This document shows positions 10,913-21,424 of a stretch of DNA of 64,000 nt, in pieces. The notes beneath the pieces are model-generated. The model was not told the DNA's origin. It did no database searches and saw only the letters and a list, made by a program, of their open reading frames with translations. Source of the stretch: Zingiber officinale (lineage: Eukaryota; Streptophyta; Magnoliopsida; Zingiberales; Zingiberaceae); contig NC_055991.1 in NCBI RefSeq assembly GCF_018446385.1, positions 114,671,794 to 114,735,793 of the forward strand, read 5' to 3'. Made by a program: the position numbers and the translations under genes. Each line of letters opens with the position of its first letter. The first letter of the stretch is position 1.

Positions 10913-12470
10913 TCAAGGCTGAGGATCTGGAGGAGTTACATCACTCGGGGCAGGAGTTGGAAGAGCCAAAAAGTTGTTGTCTGAGGGAAAGGATGGGAAG
11001 GCTGCATCAGGAACCTCATCCAGCAGGCGCTCCCTATCCAGGAAGTTAGCTGGGGGCGGAGTGAAGAAGTTTTTGCTCAAACAGTTGGCGCACCGCGCCC
11101 ACGCCCCCATAGCAGACCATTCGGTCGGCAAAGTCCCCTATTTTATTCTGGAACAAGGGAGACTTAATGTACGAGAGCCTGTAAGCTTCGAGACGCTCGC
11201 CTTCGCCTGATTAATACTTCACCAGTTCCACCCGCACTTCCTCTGTAGAAGTCAGGGCTAGAGCCTTCTCTTGCTTTAACTAGGAAGCCTCTGTTTGTGC
11301 CTTGTGGAGATCTGCTTGGAGGGACTTAATGGTGGCCTGGTCCTGATCCTGCTGAGCCTTGAAGGTCCTCTCCTGGCTAGCACTGGCGGCCAGGTCTGCT
11401 CGGGCAACAGTCAGATCTTTCTGCAGAGTCTTCTGAGTCTCCTGAAGTGTTTGCAGGTTTGCAGAAAGAGAGGCCAACTTGGAGTCTTTCTCCTTCAATT
11501 CATCCGCCAGCTGACGGCGACGTTGCCCCTCGGAGTTCAGCTTCGAGTCGCTAGTCTGTAGGGTCGACTGCAGTTCTTTTATTTTCTCGGTGGTCTCCTG
11601 AGCCAAGTCCCTAGCGGTTTGAGCCGAGCCCTCGACCGTGTATAAGTAAGAATCCAGAGGATCAAATGGGACAACTTCAGAAGGACCCGTTGGCAAAAGC
11701 AGCGGGGTGGAGGAGGCCGAAGGTTCCTTCGTGCTCGCAATCTCGTGAGAGGATGTAGCCGAGGGAGCAGCCAGGCCCTTTGCAACCTCACCCCCATAGC
11801 CTGCAGAAGGTCGCTGGGCATGCGGGCTGGCCCCTTTGAGTAAGCCCGGAACATAGCAGCCTCTGCAGAGCAAGAAGAAAATATTTCAGTTAGTGAAGAC
11901 CAACCGAAGGAAGAACAGCATCTTACCAAAAGGAGCTCCTACGTCTGCTGGGACCGGGCTGAGCCTGAAGAAGTGCAAAAAACCTTCTTGTAATATCACA
12001 GAAAAAAGAAGTTGCACTCCCTGTTACTTCTCGGCAGCCGTATGACAGGCTGGATGATGAGTATAGTCGCGTAACTCAAAGGGGGAGGGCAAAGCGGATC
12101 GCCATTGGGTCGGCCAGGTCACCAACCCAGGCAGGCGGATAAAGAAAAAGCGGGATTTCCAACCTTTATTGGAAGAAGGCATATCAGCTAAGAATTTGCA
12201 CCCAACCCTGGATTGTACCATAAACACGCCAGGCTCGGAGCGTTTCAATGAGTAGAAATGGTGGAAAAGTTCGGCAGTTAAGGGAATTTGGTACACCCTA
12301 CAGAGGATGACCATACCACAGATGGAACGAATTGCGTTGGGCGCGAACTGTTAAAGAGGGACCCTAAAGTATTGACTCAGAGAAGAGAATATGGGATGAA
12401 GAGGAAAACGAAGACCTCCCAAGAGTTGGTCCTTGAAGAAGGTTAGAAAACCTTGAGGAGGGGAGGAAGG
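10913..12470 (-). pseudogene. Antisense accessory ORF of the Tat element, copy 2 (decayed)
   Basis: A diverged paralogue of the ORF at 7778-10111 in the same orientation. Its N-terminal domain spans about 12024-12460 with stops: a frame near 12330-12440 parallels the YVTFYKEQF part of copy 1, and MVILCRVYQIPLTAELFHHF parallels the FVILCEVCEISWSARLFHYF segment there. A long coiled coil follows (11280-11873, about 140 heptad-rich residues). The C-terminus (10913-11131) contains NFLDRERLLDEVPDAAF, matching DFLDHHRILDEMPDEVF in copy 1. The region that should hold the start codon is replaced by the 70-bp array that begins near 12515. Confidence 0.65.
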
Positions 12471-12514
12471 GTGCTCAGTTGGTTTGGGTCAACCTAGAAG
12501 AATTTCTTCAGATC

Positions 12515-13850
12515 ATCTAGGTCGGTGTCCCAGACTCTCGCCCCAGTGCGAGTTATAAGTGAGCATGCTCTCACGCCCAACGATCGTCCAGGTCGGTGTC
12601 CCAGACTCTCGCCCCAGTTTGAGTTATAAGTGAGCATGCTCTCACGCCCAACGACCATCCAGGTCGAGTCCCAAACTCTGGCCCTAGTGCAAGTTATAAC
12701 TGAGCATACTCTCACGCCCAACGACCGTCCAGGTCGGGTCCCAGACTCTCGCCCCAGTGTGAGTTATAAGTGAGCATGCTCTCATGCCCAACGACCGTCC
12801 AGGTCGGTGTCCCAGACTCTCGCCCCAGTGCGAGTTATAAGTGAGCATGCTCTCACGCCCAACGACCGTCCAGATCAGGTCCCAGACTCTCGCCCCAGTG
12901 TGAGTTATAAGTGAGCATGCTCTCACACCTAACGATCGTCCAGGTCGGTGTCCCAGACTCTCGCCCCAGTGCGAGTTATAAGTGAGCATGCTCTCACGCC
13001 CAACGACCGTCTAGGTTGGGTCCTCGACTTTTGCGTTAGTGCGAGTTATAAGTGAGCGTGCTCTCACGCCCAACGACCGTCCAGGTCAGGTCCCAGACTC
13101 TCGCCCCAGTGCGAGTTATAAGTGAGCATGCTCTGACACCCAATGATCGTCCAGGTCGGTGTCCCAGACTCTCGCCCCAATGCAAGTTATAAGTGAGCAT
13201 GCTCTCATGCCCAACGACCGTCCAGGTCGGGTCTCCGACTCTCGCCCCAGTGCGAGTTATAAGTGAGCATGCTCTCACTCCCAACGATTGTCTAGGTCGG
13301 GTCCCAGACTCTCGCCCCAGTGCGAGTTATAAGTGAGCATGCACTCACGCCCAACGACCATCCAGGTCGGTGTCCCAGACTCTCGCCCAGTGCGAGTTAT
13401 AAGTGAGCATGCTCTCACGCCTAATGACCGTCCAGGTCGGGTCTCAGACTCTCGCCCCAGTGCGAATTATAAGTGAGCATGCTCTCACACCCAACAACCA
13501 TCCAGGTTAGGTCCCAGACTCTCGTCCCAGTGCGAGTTATAAGTGAGTATGCTCTCACGCCCAACGATCATTCAGGTCGAGTCCCATACTCTCGCCCTAG
13601 TGCGAGTTATAAGTGAGCATGCTCTCACGTCCAACGACCGTCCAAGTCGGGTCCCAGACTCTCGCCCAGTGCGAGTTATAAGTGAGCATTCTCTCACACC
13701 CAACGACCATCCAGGTCGGGTCCCAGACTCTCGCCCCAGTGCGAGTTACAAGTGGGCATGCTCTCACGCCCAACGACCGTCCAGGTCGGTGTCCCAGACT
13801 CTTGCCTCAGGGCGAGTTATAAGTGACCTGGCCCTCACGATCAACAACTC
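12515..13850. repeat. Tandem array, ~70-bp unit, about 19 copies
   Basis: Unit starts such as CGACCGTCCAGGTCGG recur every 70 or 71 bases (for example near 12583, 12652, 12722), followed by CAGACTCTCGCCCCAG and AGTGAGCATGCTCTCAC. Copies differ mainly by GGTCGGTGT versus GGTCGGGT and by scattered C-to-T changes. The array lies between the antisense ORFs and the 3' LTR of the gypsy element. Open frames seen through it are by-products of the repeat. Confidence 0.9.
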
Positions 13851-14202
13851 TCTTGGTCAGTATTTCCTCCTCTTACCTTAATGTGAATCCACACGGTATT
13901 CTTTCGTACTCAACTGCCTTGTAGCCGTATTTCTGTTGCCAATATGGGATGCAAATAGGCAAGTCTGTACCAACCACTACTATCCAGCTCCTTTTTGGTA
14001 AGAGAGGGTAAGCAAACTATCCTTTTTTAACTTATCTTTTCTAATACTATGATAAACAAGGAAATACTGACCCACAACCCTGGAAGTGGACAGTGCAAGG
14101 AATATTATTTAATAGAAGTTGAAGTACAGACTTAATATAGACATACAAAGAGAAGAGCCTATCTCAGTCTAGATTATCATGACAAGATCCAGCACCAGGG
14201 GC
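13851..14202. other. Spacer after the 70-bp array
   Basis: No coding frame, repeat or RNA structure was recognised in these ~350 bases inside the gypsy 3' region. Confidence 0.4.
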
Positions 14203-14562
14203 CTAACCCCTTTTCGCCAGTTGCATTTGAGCTTGAGCTAGTTCTTCTTTGAGCAGCTTGAGGGTAGTTTGCAGTTGGTCAATGGTTTCATCTTTTATCC
14301 GGCCTTCCTCTTGCAAGATAGCTATAGCATCCTCATGTCGCAGCTTCAGGTAGGCGATATAATGGGTCTGGTTGTTCAAGTCTGCGCGTGCCTTGTGCTT
14401 TAAAGCTAGCTCGGCTCGAGTCCTGGATTTGGCAGCATGCCAGAGCTCCTCCATTTCCCTGCGAAGTGAAGTTTGAAGGTCCCTACTTAGGGTCATTTCA
14501 AGCAAGACTTCTTCTTTCAGAGCAAGTGGGTGGTGCAAAGAGGATAGCTCATCTGTTTCCAT
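14203..14562 (-). CDS. Antisense coiled-coil ORF, possible third accessory fragment
   Basis: An uninterrupted 119-residue frame starting METDELSSL and ending MQLAKRG, almost entirely predicted heptad-type helix (for example IDQLQTTLKLLKEELAQAQM). It has the same orientation as the two antisense accessory ORFs to its left and resembles their coiled-coil middle sections in composition, so it may be the tail of a third copy. The distinctive DFLD..LLDE C-terminal motif is absent. Whether it is translated is unknown. Confidence 0.4.
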   Translation of the reverse strand: METDELSSLHHPLALKEEVLLEMTLSRDLQTSLRREMEELWHAAKSRTRAELALKHKARADLNNQTHYIAYLKLRHEDAIAILQEEGRIKDETIDQLQTTLKLLKEELAQAQMQLAKRG

Positions 14563-14896
14563 GAGCGTGAGGGAAAGTTTGAAAGGAAAGTGAAAGTATA
14601 CATGACCCTCTTATAAGGAAGGGGAAGGTGAAGGGATTACCTCGGAATATGGAATGACGCTTGGGAAGTTGCACGGCATTTATGAGAGAAAGTGACATGA
14701 TCAAAAATCGAAGAATCAGTACACACCATAAAATCCCGCCTATCTTTTAGGGAAGGTAATGAATGCTGCATGAGATATCAGGAGAAGGGTTCGCACGTAG
14801 AGAGATGCAAAGGCCAGGTCAGGTGTGAAGACTAGGTCAGGAAACTACAAGACTTAGGTCTAGTCAATCGGACTAGCGCCTCCTTCGACTAGACTT

Positions 14897-14909
14897 GAGG
14901 GGGAGGATT
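14897..14909 (+). other. Polypurine tract of the Tat gypsy element
   Basis: GAGGGGGAGGATT lies immediately left of the TGATAC start of the 3' LTR, the position expected for the plus-strand primer of an LTR retrotransposon. Confidence 0.65.
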
Positions 14910-15104
14910 GTGATACAGTGCATAAGAGGGGGGTCGGGCAGCTGACGTGGTCAAGAGTCAAGCCCATGGGATGGTCAGAAGTCCAGCCCCCGTGGAAGTC
15001 AGAAGTCAAGATTACGTGACATTAGTCAAATCCCAGCCTACGTGGCAGTCAAAGGTCGAGATTACAAGTGGGACAGGATCTGGCCTCTATGGCAATTAGG
15101 GGCG

Positions 15105-15930
15105 GGGCCCACAGGTCAGGGCTTATAGCCTTGTGGTACAGGACACATGGGCAGGCGTACAGGTTGGGAGGTGCCAACCAAGGATACAGGTTAAGACTTA
15201 TAGCCTTGCGGCACAGGATACATCGACAAGCATACAGGTCGAAATGTGTCAGCCAAGGATACAGGTCAGGTCTGATAGCCTTGCAGCATAGGATACATGG
15301 ACAAGCGTACAGGTCGGGATGTACCAGCCAATGAGGCAGGTTAGGACTTATAGCCTTGCGGCACAGGATACATGGACAAGCGTACAGGTCGAAATGTGCC
15401 AGCCAAGGATACAGGTCAAGTCTGATAGCCTTGCGGCACAGGATACATGGACAAGCGTACAGGTCGGGATGTGCCAACCAAGGAGGTAGGTTAGGACTTA
15501 TAGCCTTGCGGCATAGGATGCATGGTCAAGCGTACAGATCGGGATGTGTCAACCAAGGATACAGGTCAGGACTTATAGCCTTGCGGCACAGGATACATGG
15601 ACAAGCGTACAAGTCGAAATGTGCCAGCCAAGGATATAGGTCAAGTCTGATAGCCTTGCGGCACAAGATACATGGACAAGCGTACAGGTCGGGATATGCC
15701 AGCCAAGGAGGTAGGTCAGGACTTATAGCCTTGCGGCACAGGATGCATGGTCAAGCGTACAGATCGGGATGTGTCAACCAAGGATACAGGTCAGGACTTA
15801 TAGCCTTGCGGCACAGGATACATGGACAAGCGTACAGGTCGAAATGTGCCAACCAAGGATACAGGCCAGGACTTATAGCCCTGCGGCACAAGACACATGG
15901 ACAAGCGTACAGGTCGCGAGGCAAGGAGGC
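15105..15930. repeat. 75-bp tandem array inside the LTR, ~11 copies with higher-order order
   Basis: TAGCCTTGCGGCACAGGATA recurs at 15125, 15201, 15275, 15351, 15425, 15501, 15575, 15651, 15725, 15801 and 15875, a strict 74-76 base period. Three unit variants (GAAATGTGCCAGCC, GGGATGTGCC with AGGAGGTAGG, and GGGATGTGTCAACC) follow each other mostly in the order A-B-C, a 225-bp higher-order unit. Because 75 is divisible by 3, long repeat-encoded open frames appear on both strands; I do not regard them as genes. Confidence 0.9.
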
Positions 15931-16311
15931 GATAACAGGTAAGGCAGGTCGGGAATTTACAAGATAAGACACACAGAACAGGTCTGGATGTACAGGTCTG
16001 GGTTCAGGAGACGGCAAACACGAGATAGATAAAGGTCTGCGCTCACAGATCGGAGTCGGCAAGTATAAAGACCCAGCCTAGGGATCGCGCACGGGGAGAT
16101 CAGGCACTACACGACAAGCAAGCAAGGGAATCCTAACCACCTGTCAGAGAATAATCAGAGTGTCAGGGAATATGTCGACGGTCGGGGGTTCACTGCCCCC
16201 TCGGTTCTTCCGCCAGCCTATGGGAGGATGCCACGTGTCATTCACTGCCAGACAAAGTCTGACATCCGATATTCCCTGACAACCGCCAGACTTCGAAAGC
16301 ACCCGTTGTAG

Positions 16312-16319
16312 TATAAAAA
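16312..16319 (+). promoter_or_regulatory. TATA box of the gypsy LTR
   Basis: TATAAAAA in the 3' part of the LTR, followed by a pyrimidine-rich stretch, fits an LTR core promoter on the + strand. Confidence 0.5.
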
Positions 16320-16928
16320 GGAATGTTTTGTCCCTTACGCAGGTACACGCACTCACCTTTTCGTACTCGTCCTTTACTTTTCATTTTTTCCTTTTACTTC
16401 TGGGAAAAAAATACCTGACTTGAGCGTCGGAGGGCCTGATCCGGGGACTTTTTCCCTGATTTCTGGTCTCTAACGACTCGTGAGCTCGTCTGAGTGTGCG
16501 TAAAGCCCTCGCTTCATCATTTTCGTCATCACCCCCCGTCATCCGCCCTTGTGAGCCCTTGAGGAGGGTGCCAGATCGACCCGGCTTCACAGCGACTCTC
16601 CATCAACACCAGCTACAGCGCGGCCCGCTTTCATCCGACTCAGCTTCCGGACGGGATCATATGCCTTTCTACCATCATGCATCAGATGTCAAACAACTGC
16701 AAGTTGACAATTGCATTTTATCTTTCAAGGAACATCTTAGTCGATTTACATTGCATATGTGATTTACCTAAATCCTAAACTATAACCTGAGTAGGGAATT
16801 ATCTTAAATGGATTATGTAACCAATGTTATAGTATTGTATTTGTTAGAACTTTCATTTGACATGGCTTGTTCACAAGCGCACCTTTTCAAATACTGCTTT
16901 TCATTTGCTCTATGATCTGATTGTCCAG

Positions 16929-17110
16929 GAGCACTATTGACGGGAGGTTTACTATGTGAATATGTTTCAGCAAACAAAGTTTCGAAGGATATCATCAGTC
17001 CAGCGTACATCCACGAAACAGGCACTGCTGAGTCTCTAAATGCACAAACAGGTCTGCAAAGTCAAGATTTTGTCCCCAACTCCGATTCTGAATTGGAGGC
17101 TAAAAACTGA
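16929..17110 (+). CDS. Possible 3'-terminal exon of an unrecognised gene
   Basis: A frame of 60 codons runs from just after an acceptor-like TTGTCCAG to a TGA at 17108 (read from the second codon: ALLTGGLLCEYVSANK ... NSDSELEAKN). Its composition is more gene-like than the surroundings, and an AATAAA signal follows at 17165-17170. I do not recognise the protein. A further gene-like frame lies at about 16663-16750 (SDVKQLQVDNCILSFKEHL), but splice phases between the two do not fit well. The gypsy LTR ends at 16659, so any upstream exons would be displaced or lost. Confidence 0.3.
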
Positions 17111-17356
17111 AGCCTACCACTAGGTGAATTTCCATTTAGATTAGTGTTTAGTTAGAATAATTAGAATAAAATTTTTTATGCTTTATTGATGTTTCTCCTG
17201 TTCATATTTTTCACTTGGGTAGTTGTGAATTTTGGTGGCTTTGCAACAAGTTTATAGTTTGAATGATCTGACTAGCATATGTATCTGTGTCATTGTGGCA
17301 GATTTAGATCTATAAATAGGATGGACAGAACTCTTTTGGTCAAGACTTGTTTTCAA

Positions 17357-17361
17357 GAAAG
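17357..17361 (+). other. Left target-site duplication GAAAG
   Basis: GAAAG precedes the left LTR and is found again, identical, at 21420-21424 right after the right LTR, proving the ends of the element at 17362-21419. Confidence 0.85.
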
Positions 17362-18369
17362 GGTTGGAAAATTAGTTTTGGTGATCAATAAATTAATAGG
17401 GATAAGATACTATTTCACGAGTAGACTGTCGTAAATTAATTTCTTGAGTGAATGAGAAATTAATGTCTAATGAAGTATTGGTCTGATATAATTGGACGGA
17501 AGTTTGACTCACATACGAGTTGGATTCATGGATGAACGCTAACTCAAATATGTGGAACCATTGAGAGGTATGAAAATATAATTAATTTCATTGATTAATT
17601 GATTGATTGGTTAAAACATTAATCATTGTGATATTAATTAATTGATTAATTAATATTTATAATAAATTAACTAAATAGTTAATCAAATTAATTAATTAAT
17701 TAAATTAATCATAATGAAAAGGTTTAAGTGAAAAGGTTTATGGGAAAAGATACATCTCATATCCTTTCATCTATTGGAAGAAACCTTTCACCTCTTAAAA
17801 ATAACCGTTCATTCATATAAAATAAACATCATTCCTTCCACTCAACTCACTCAATTCTCAAGTTGTAAATTATACTCGAGTTCTCTTCTCTCTTTCCTCT
17901 CTTAAGAGTTTCAAGACTTCGAAATTGTTCAACAGGGCTCGAAATTTGGAGTACTATTTCAAGATGCAAATCGTTGTATCTTGGGAGACGATTGCCAATA
18001 AACCGTAAGCACCTGGGCGGAGCAATATTGTCTTAAGGAAAGAAGGCCTAGCCTTCACCTCAACTTTAATACTCTTATCCTTAGGGATAAGTTTACCCAA
18101 AAGAGTTGTATCGATATCCGAAGGGATAACTCGATAACCGACGAGATTAGGTCGGTAACGACGATACCAAGACGGGTATGTCCCTTACCCAAAGGGGTAC
18201 TTTGATTACTTAAAAGGGATATTAAGAGTATAAATGAGACAAAGTCTACATTATCATACCGATATCCACCGATTAGAGTCATCGACTCGTCGTCGAGATG
18301 ATTAATCGGGCCCAACTGTTGGATCTCAACACAGAAAATCCATATACACATCAGATAAAATTACCAACA
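17362..18369 (+). repeat. Left LTR of the non-autonomous element
   Basis: About 1008 bases, ending AAATTACCAACA. Contains TATAAAAT at 17816-17823, a likely core promoter, with a pyrimidine-rich stretch (CTCTTCTCTC) after it. It aligns along its whole length with 20419-21419, with frequent substitutions and small indels, so the insertion is not recent. Confidence 0.85.
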
Positions 18370-20418
18370 ATCTTATAAGACGATATTTAGCGATTATGGT
18401 GACCGTGGGTCCCACTCCTACCGGAGAGAAATTGGAGAAATTCTCCGTAATCGTCTTCAAGTGATAACAGTAAAAGACGTTGTATTACTTGAAGAAAATG
18501 TATCTTTTAAGGTTACTATCAAAAGATATCCTAGCCCATCTAAAAGTGAACCTCAATTAATGGAGAGTTACTCGTAAGGAAGAATAGAATTTTTCTATGT
18601 GAGAACTATGCCTTAAAAGGATGGACAATAAAATTATACCATGAGTATAATGTGATAATGATGGTCACGACGTTGTGGGGGTCATTTGACTAAAGTCACA
18701 AAGTTGAGGATAGTGAGTTTAAACTATCCAAAAAGAGGGCTAATGAAAGTCTTCATATAGAAGATCAAGCCCACTTAGAAACAAAGCTAGATTTGAGTCT
18801 AACACAATAAGACCTTAGTAGAGGTCAAAATAAATGAGTTAGAAGGATGCATCATATGTGTTGCAAGTGACTAAGAAATTGAGTCAAATGTCTCATGAAG
18901 AATAAATGCAATCATGGTCAGTACTCCAATCAAACGACTGCAGCCATGGCTCAACAAGATTAGAAGACCAAGGGATGTATACTTCTTGAGTTAAGTATCT
19001 CTCAAAGAGTAATACAATCCAGGCCAGCACTCCAATCAAACGACCGCAGCTTTGGCTCAATAAGATTTGAAGACCAAGCTTTAGTAGAGTGTCTCTTGAA
19101 GAGTAAATACAATCTTGGTCAGTACTCCGATCAGATGACCACAAGTTTGGCTCGATGAGATTGGAAGACAAAGGGATGTATACCACTTGAGTCAATCCTG
19201 GTCAACACTTCAATTAGATGATCATAGCTCTAGCTCAGTGAAATTGGAAGACCAAGTGATGTATACTTTCTAGATTGAGCACTTTTTGACAACAAGTATA
19301 ATCGTGATCATCATCCTGATTAGACAACTACAGTTTTAACTCGGTGAAATCAGAAAATCAGAGTTATGGAGACTTACTTTTCATCAAGATTGAGGTTCTT
19401 GAAGTGTTTTATAAAACACTAAAAATGTAGTTAGAAAAATCAACTGAGCAAGATCATCCATGGTGATTGAGGGAGAGAATGCAGGATATTGCTCAAGGAA
19501 TGTTGCTTAAGGAAGAGCAACATTCAATAATCGACTATATCATATTCACCTCAATTCAACAATGGTGGCTTAAACATTGAAAAGATGATAAAAGTTATGT
19601 TGATAAATTTTGGGATTATCCTGAAAATTATGGAGGAAAATTGTCCTCTTGGTAAACCACAACCCCCAATGAAATAGAAATGAAAAATCTCTATAAGGCA
19701 TTAATACATTATGATATCTAAGAAATTAGGAGAAGGGCATTAGTGTAAAATGGTAAATTTTGAAATAACTTAATACCATTAAAGAAGTAGATCTCTAATG
19801 ATAAAATCTCCATTGAATATGGAGAATTGTGTGGATCCGCTAGGCCTACCAAGAGATCAATTATACTGCATGTCTAGGGGAATGAGTCTAAAACTCAACA
19901 TTTAAATCAAGTAGTGGTAACTCAACCATGTTGACTGGAGATCCCAAGATCATGGTTCAAAAGGGACAACTAAGGTACAAGATTTGAGGCACCTAGGAGT
20001 AATTACTCCAACTCATTCTTGGACACAAAAGGTGCAACCTGTAAAATGAGTAAATGATGAACAAAAGTTCTTAATGATTCCTATATTATATCGTAAAGGG
20101 TATAATAGGGTATTGCATGATACTCTTAATAGAAGATCACCTATATAAGTATGAATCCCAAGCTTTGTCCATGGCCAAACTGAATACGATAGAGAACCGG
20201 TAAAAGCCTAGGGGCTATTGTGTGGATATGATTGTCTTGGTTTACACCAACGGCTGAACAATTCAAGACATAGTTCATTGGGCAGCCAAGTAAATCCGAT
20301 CATACTCCACTACGGAAAATTCAAAGTCACAAACTATCTCTCCTGATGCAATAGTCTTCTGATGAAACTCTTGTTTGAGACTTGAAACTTATCCATAATT
20401 TTCAATCATGTGGAGGAT
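18370..20418 (+). other. Non-coding interior of the non-autonomous element
   Basis: No recognisable protein domain. At about 18890-19320 it holds four to five imperfect direct repeats of 80-110 bases, each with TGGTCAGTACTCCAATCA-like and AGACCAAGGGATGTATAC words. The remaining sequence looks unique. Confidence 0.6.
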
Positions 20419-21419
20419 TGTTGGGAAATTAGTTTTGGTAAATAATTAACTAATAGGGATAAGATGGCTATTTCGCCAGTAGACGATCGTAAACCAATTT
20501 CTTGAATGAATGAGAAATTAATGTCTAATGAAGGGTTGGTCCAATATGATCAAACGGAAGTTTGACTCACATACGAGTTGAATTCATAGATAAACGCTAA
20601 CTCAAGTATGTGGAACCATTGAGGGGGTATGAAATTATAATTAATTTCATTGATTAATTGATTGATTGATTAAAAGATTAATCATTATGATATTAATTAA
20701 CTGATTAATTAATATTTATAATAAATTAAGTAAATAGTTAATCAAATTCATTAATTAATTAAATTAATCATAATGAAAAGGTTTAAAGAAATAGATATAT
20801 CTCATATCCTTTTATCTTTTGGAAAAAACATTTTACCTCTTGGAAGTAACCCTTTATTCCTATAAAACAAACCTCATTCTTTCCACTCAACTCAGTCAAT
20901 TCTCAAGTTATGAATTCTCCTCTTGAGTTTTCTTCTCTTTCTCATCTCTTAAGAGTTTCACGACTTCAAAAGTTTGACAGGGCTCGAAATTTAGATTACT
21001 CCTATTTCAAGATGCAAGTTATTGTAATTTGGGAGACGATTGCCAATAAATCGTAAGCACCTGGGTGGGGCAATATCGTCTTAAGGAAAGAAGGTCTAGC
21101 TTTCATCTCGTGACCGTAATACTCTTATCCTCGGGGATAAGTTTACCCAAAAGGGTTGTGTCAATATCCAAAGGGATAACTCGACAACCGACTAGATTAG
21201 GTCGGTAACGACAATACCAAGAAGGGTATGTCTCTTACCCGAATGAATACTTCGATTACCGAAAAGGGATGTCGAGTGTATAAATGAGATAATGTCCACA
21301 TCGACATACCAAGCTCCACCAGTTAAAGTCATCGACTCATCGTCGAGATGACTAATCGGACCCAACTGTTGAATCTCAATACCGAAGATCCATATACCCA
21401 TCAGATAAAATTACCAATA
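20419..21419 (+). repeat. Right LTR of the non-autonomous element
   Basis: About 1001 bases beginning TGTTGGGAAATT after the purine tract and ending ACCAATA, with a TATAAAAC promoter-like box at 20861-20868. It is the partner of the left LTR at 17362-18369. Confidence 0.85.
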
Positions 21420-21424
21420 GAAAG

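Larger units (their letters stand above)
5291..16659 (+). mobile_element. Ty3-gypsy element, Tat type, 3' two-thirds
   Basis: From 5291 the order is RT thumb, RNase H, a second RNase H domain, integrase, a long non-pol region with antisense ORFs, a polypurine tract and a 3' LTR. The dual RNase H and the antisense accessory ORFs between pol and the 3' LTR are described hallmarks of the plant Tat lineage. The 5' half (LTR, gag, protease, most of RT) is missing because the copia LTR at 3929-5290 interrupts RT and the window starts before the rest appears. All coding parts carry stops or frameshifts. Confidence 0.8.
14911..16659 (+). mobile_element. Gypsy 3' LTR (1749 bp)
   Basis: It begins TGATAC after a polypurine tract and ends GGGATCA, giving inverted TGAT/ATCA ends. 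Its first half contains a 75-bp tandem array, and its second half contains a TATA box at 16312-16319 about 340 bases before the end. No second LTR copy is in the window, so the ends are inferred from the motifs only. Confidence 0.65.
17362..21419 (+). mobile_element. Complete non-autonomous LTR retrotransposon (4058 bp)
   Basis: Two similar ~1-kb direct repeats (17362-18369 and 20419-21419) with TGTTGG/CCAACA-type ends (first base pair of the left copy and last of the right copy mutated) flank a 2.05-kb interior, and a 5-bp duplication GAAAG borders the whole. A purine-rich GTGGAGGAT lies just before the right LTR. The interior has no Gag, protease, RT or integrase motifs in any frame, so mobilisation needed proteins from another element. 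No canonical Met-tRNA primer site was found right after the left LTR. Confidence 0.85.

Noticed and set aside
12494-13881. Several repeat-peptide frames in the 70-bp array
   Set aside because: Artefacts of tandem repetition inside the gypsy 3' region; frames shift between units.
12515-15930. CRISPR-like look of regularly spaced repeats
   Set aside because: Units are contiguous and homologous throughout with no unique spacers, in a plant retrotransposon.
15068-16062. Long open frames on both strands (up to 203 codons) with repeating LIALRHRIHGQAYRS-type peptides
   Set aside because: They come from a 75-bp tandem repeat whose length is a multiple of three; no start context, no family and both strands open equally.
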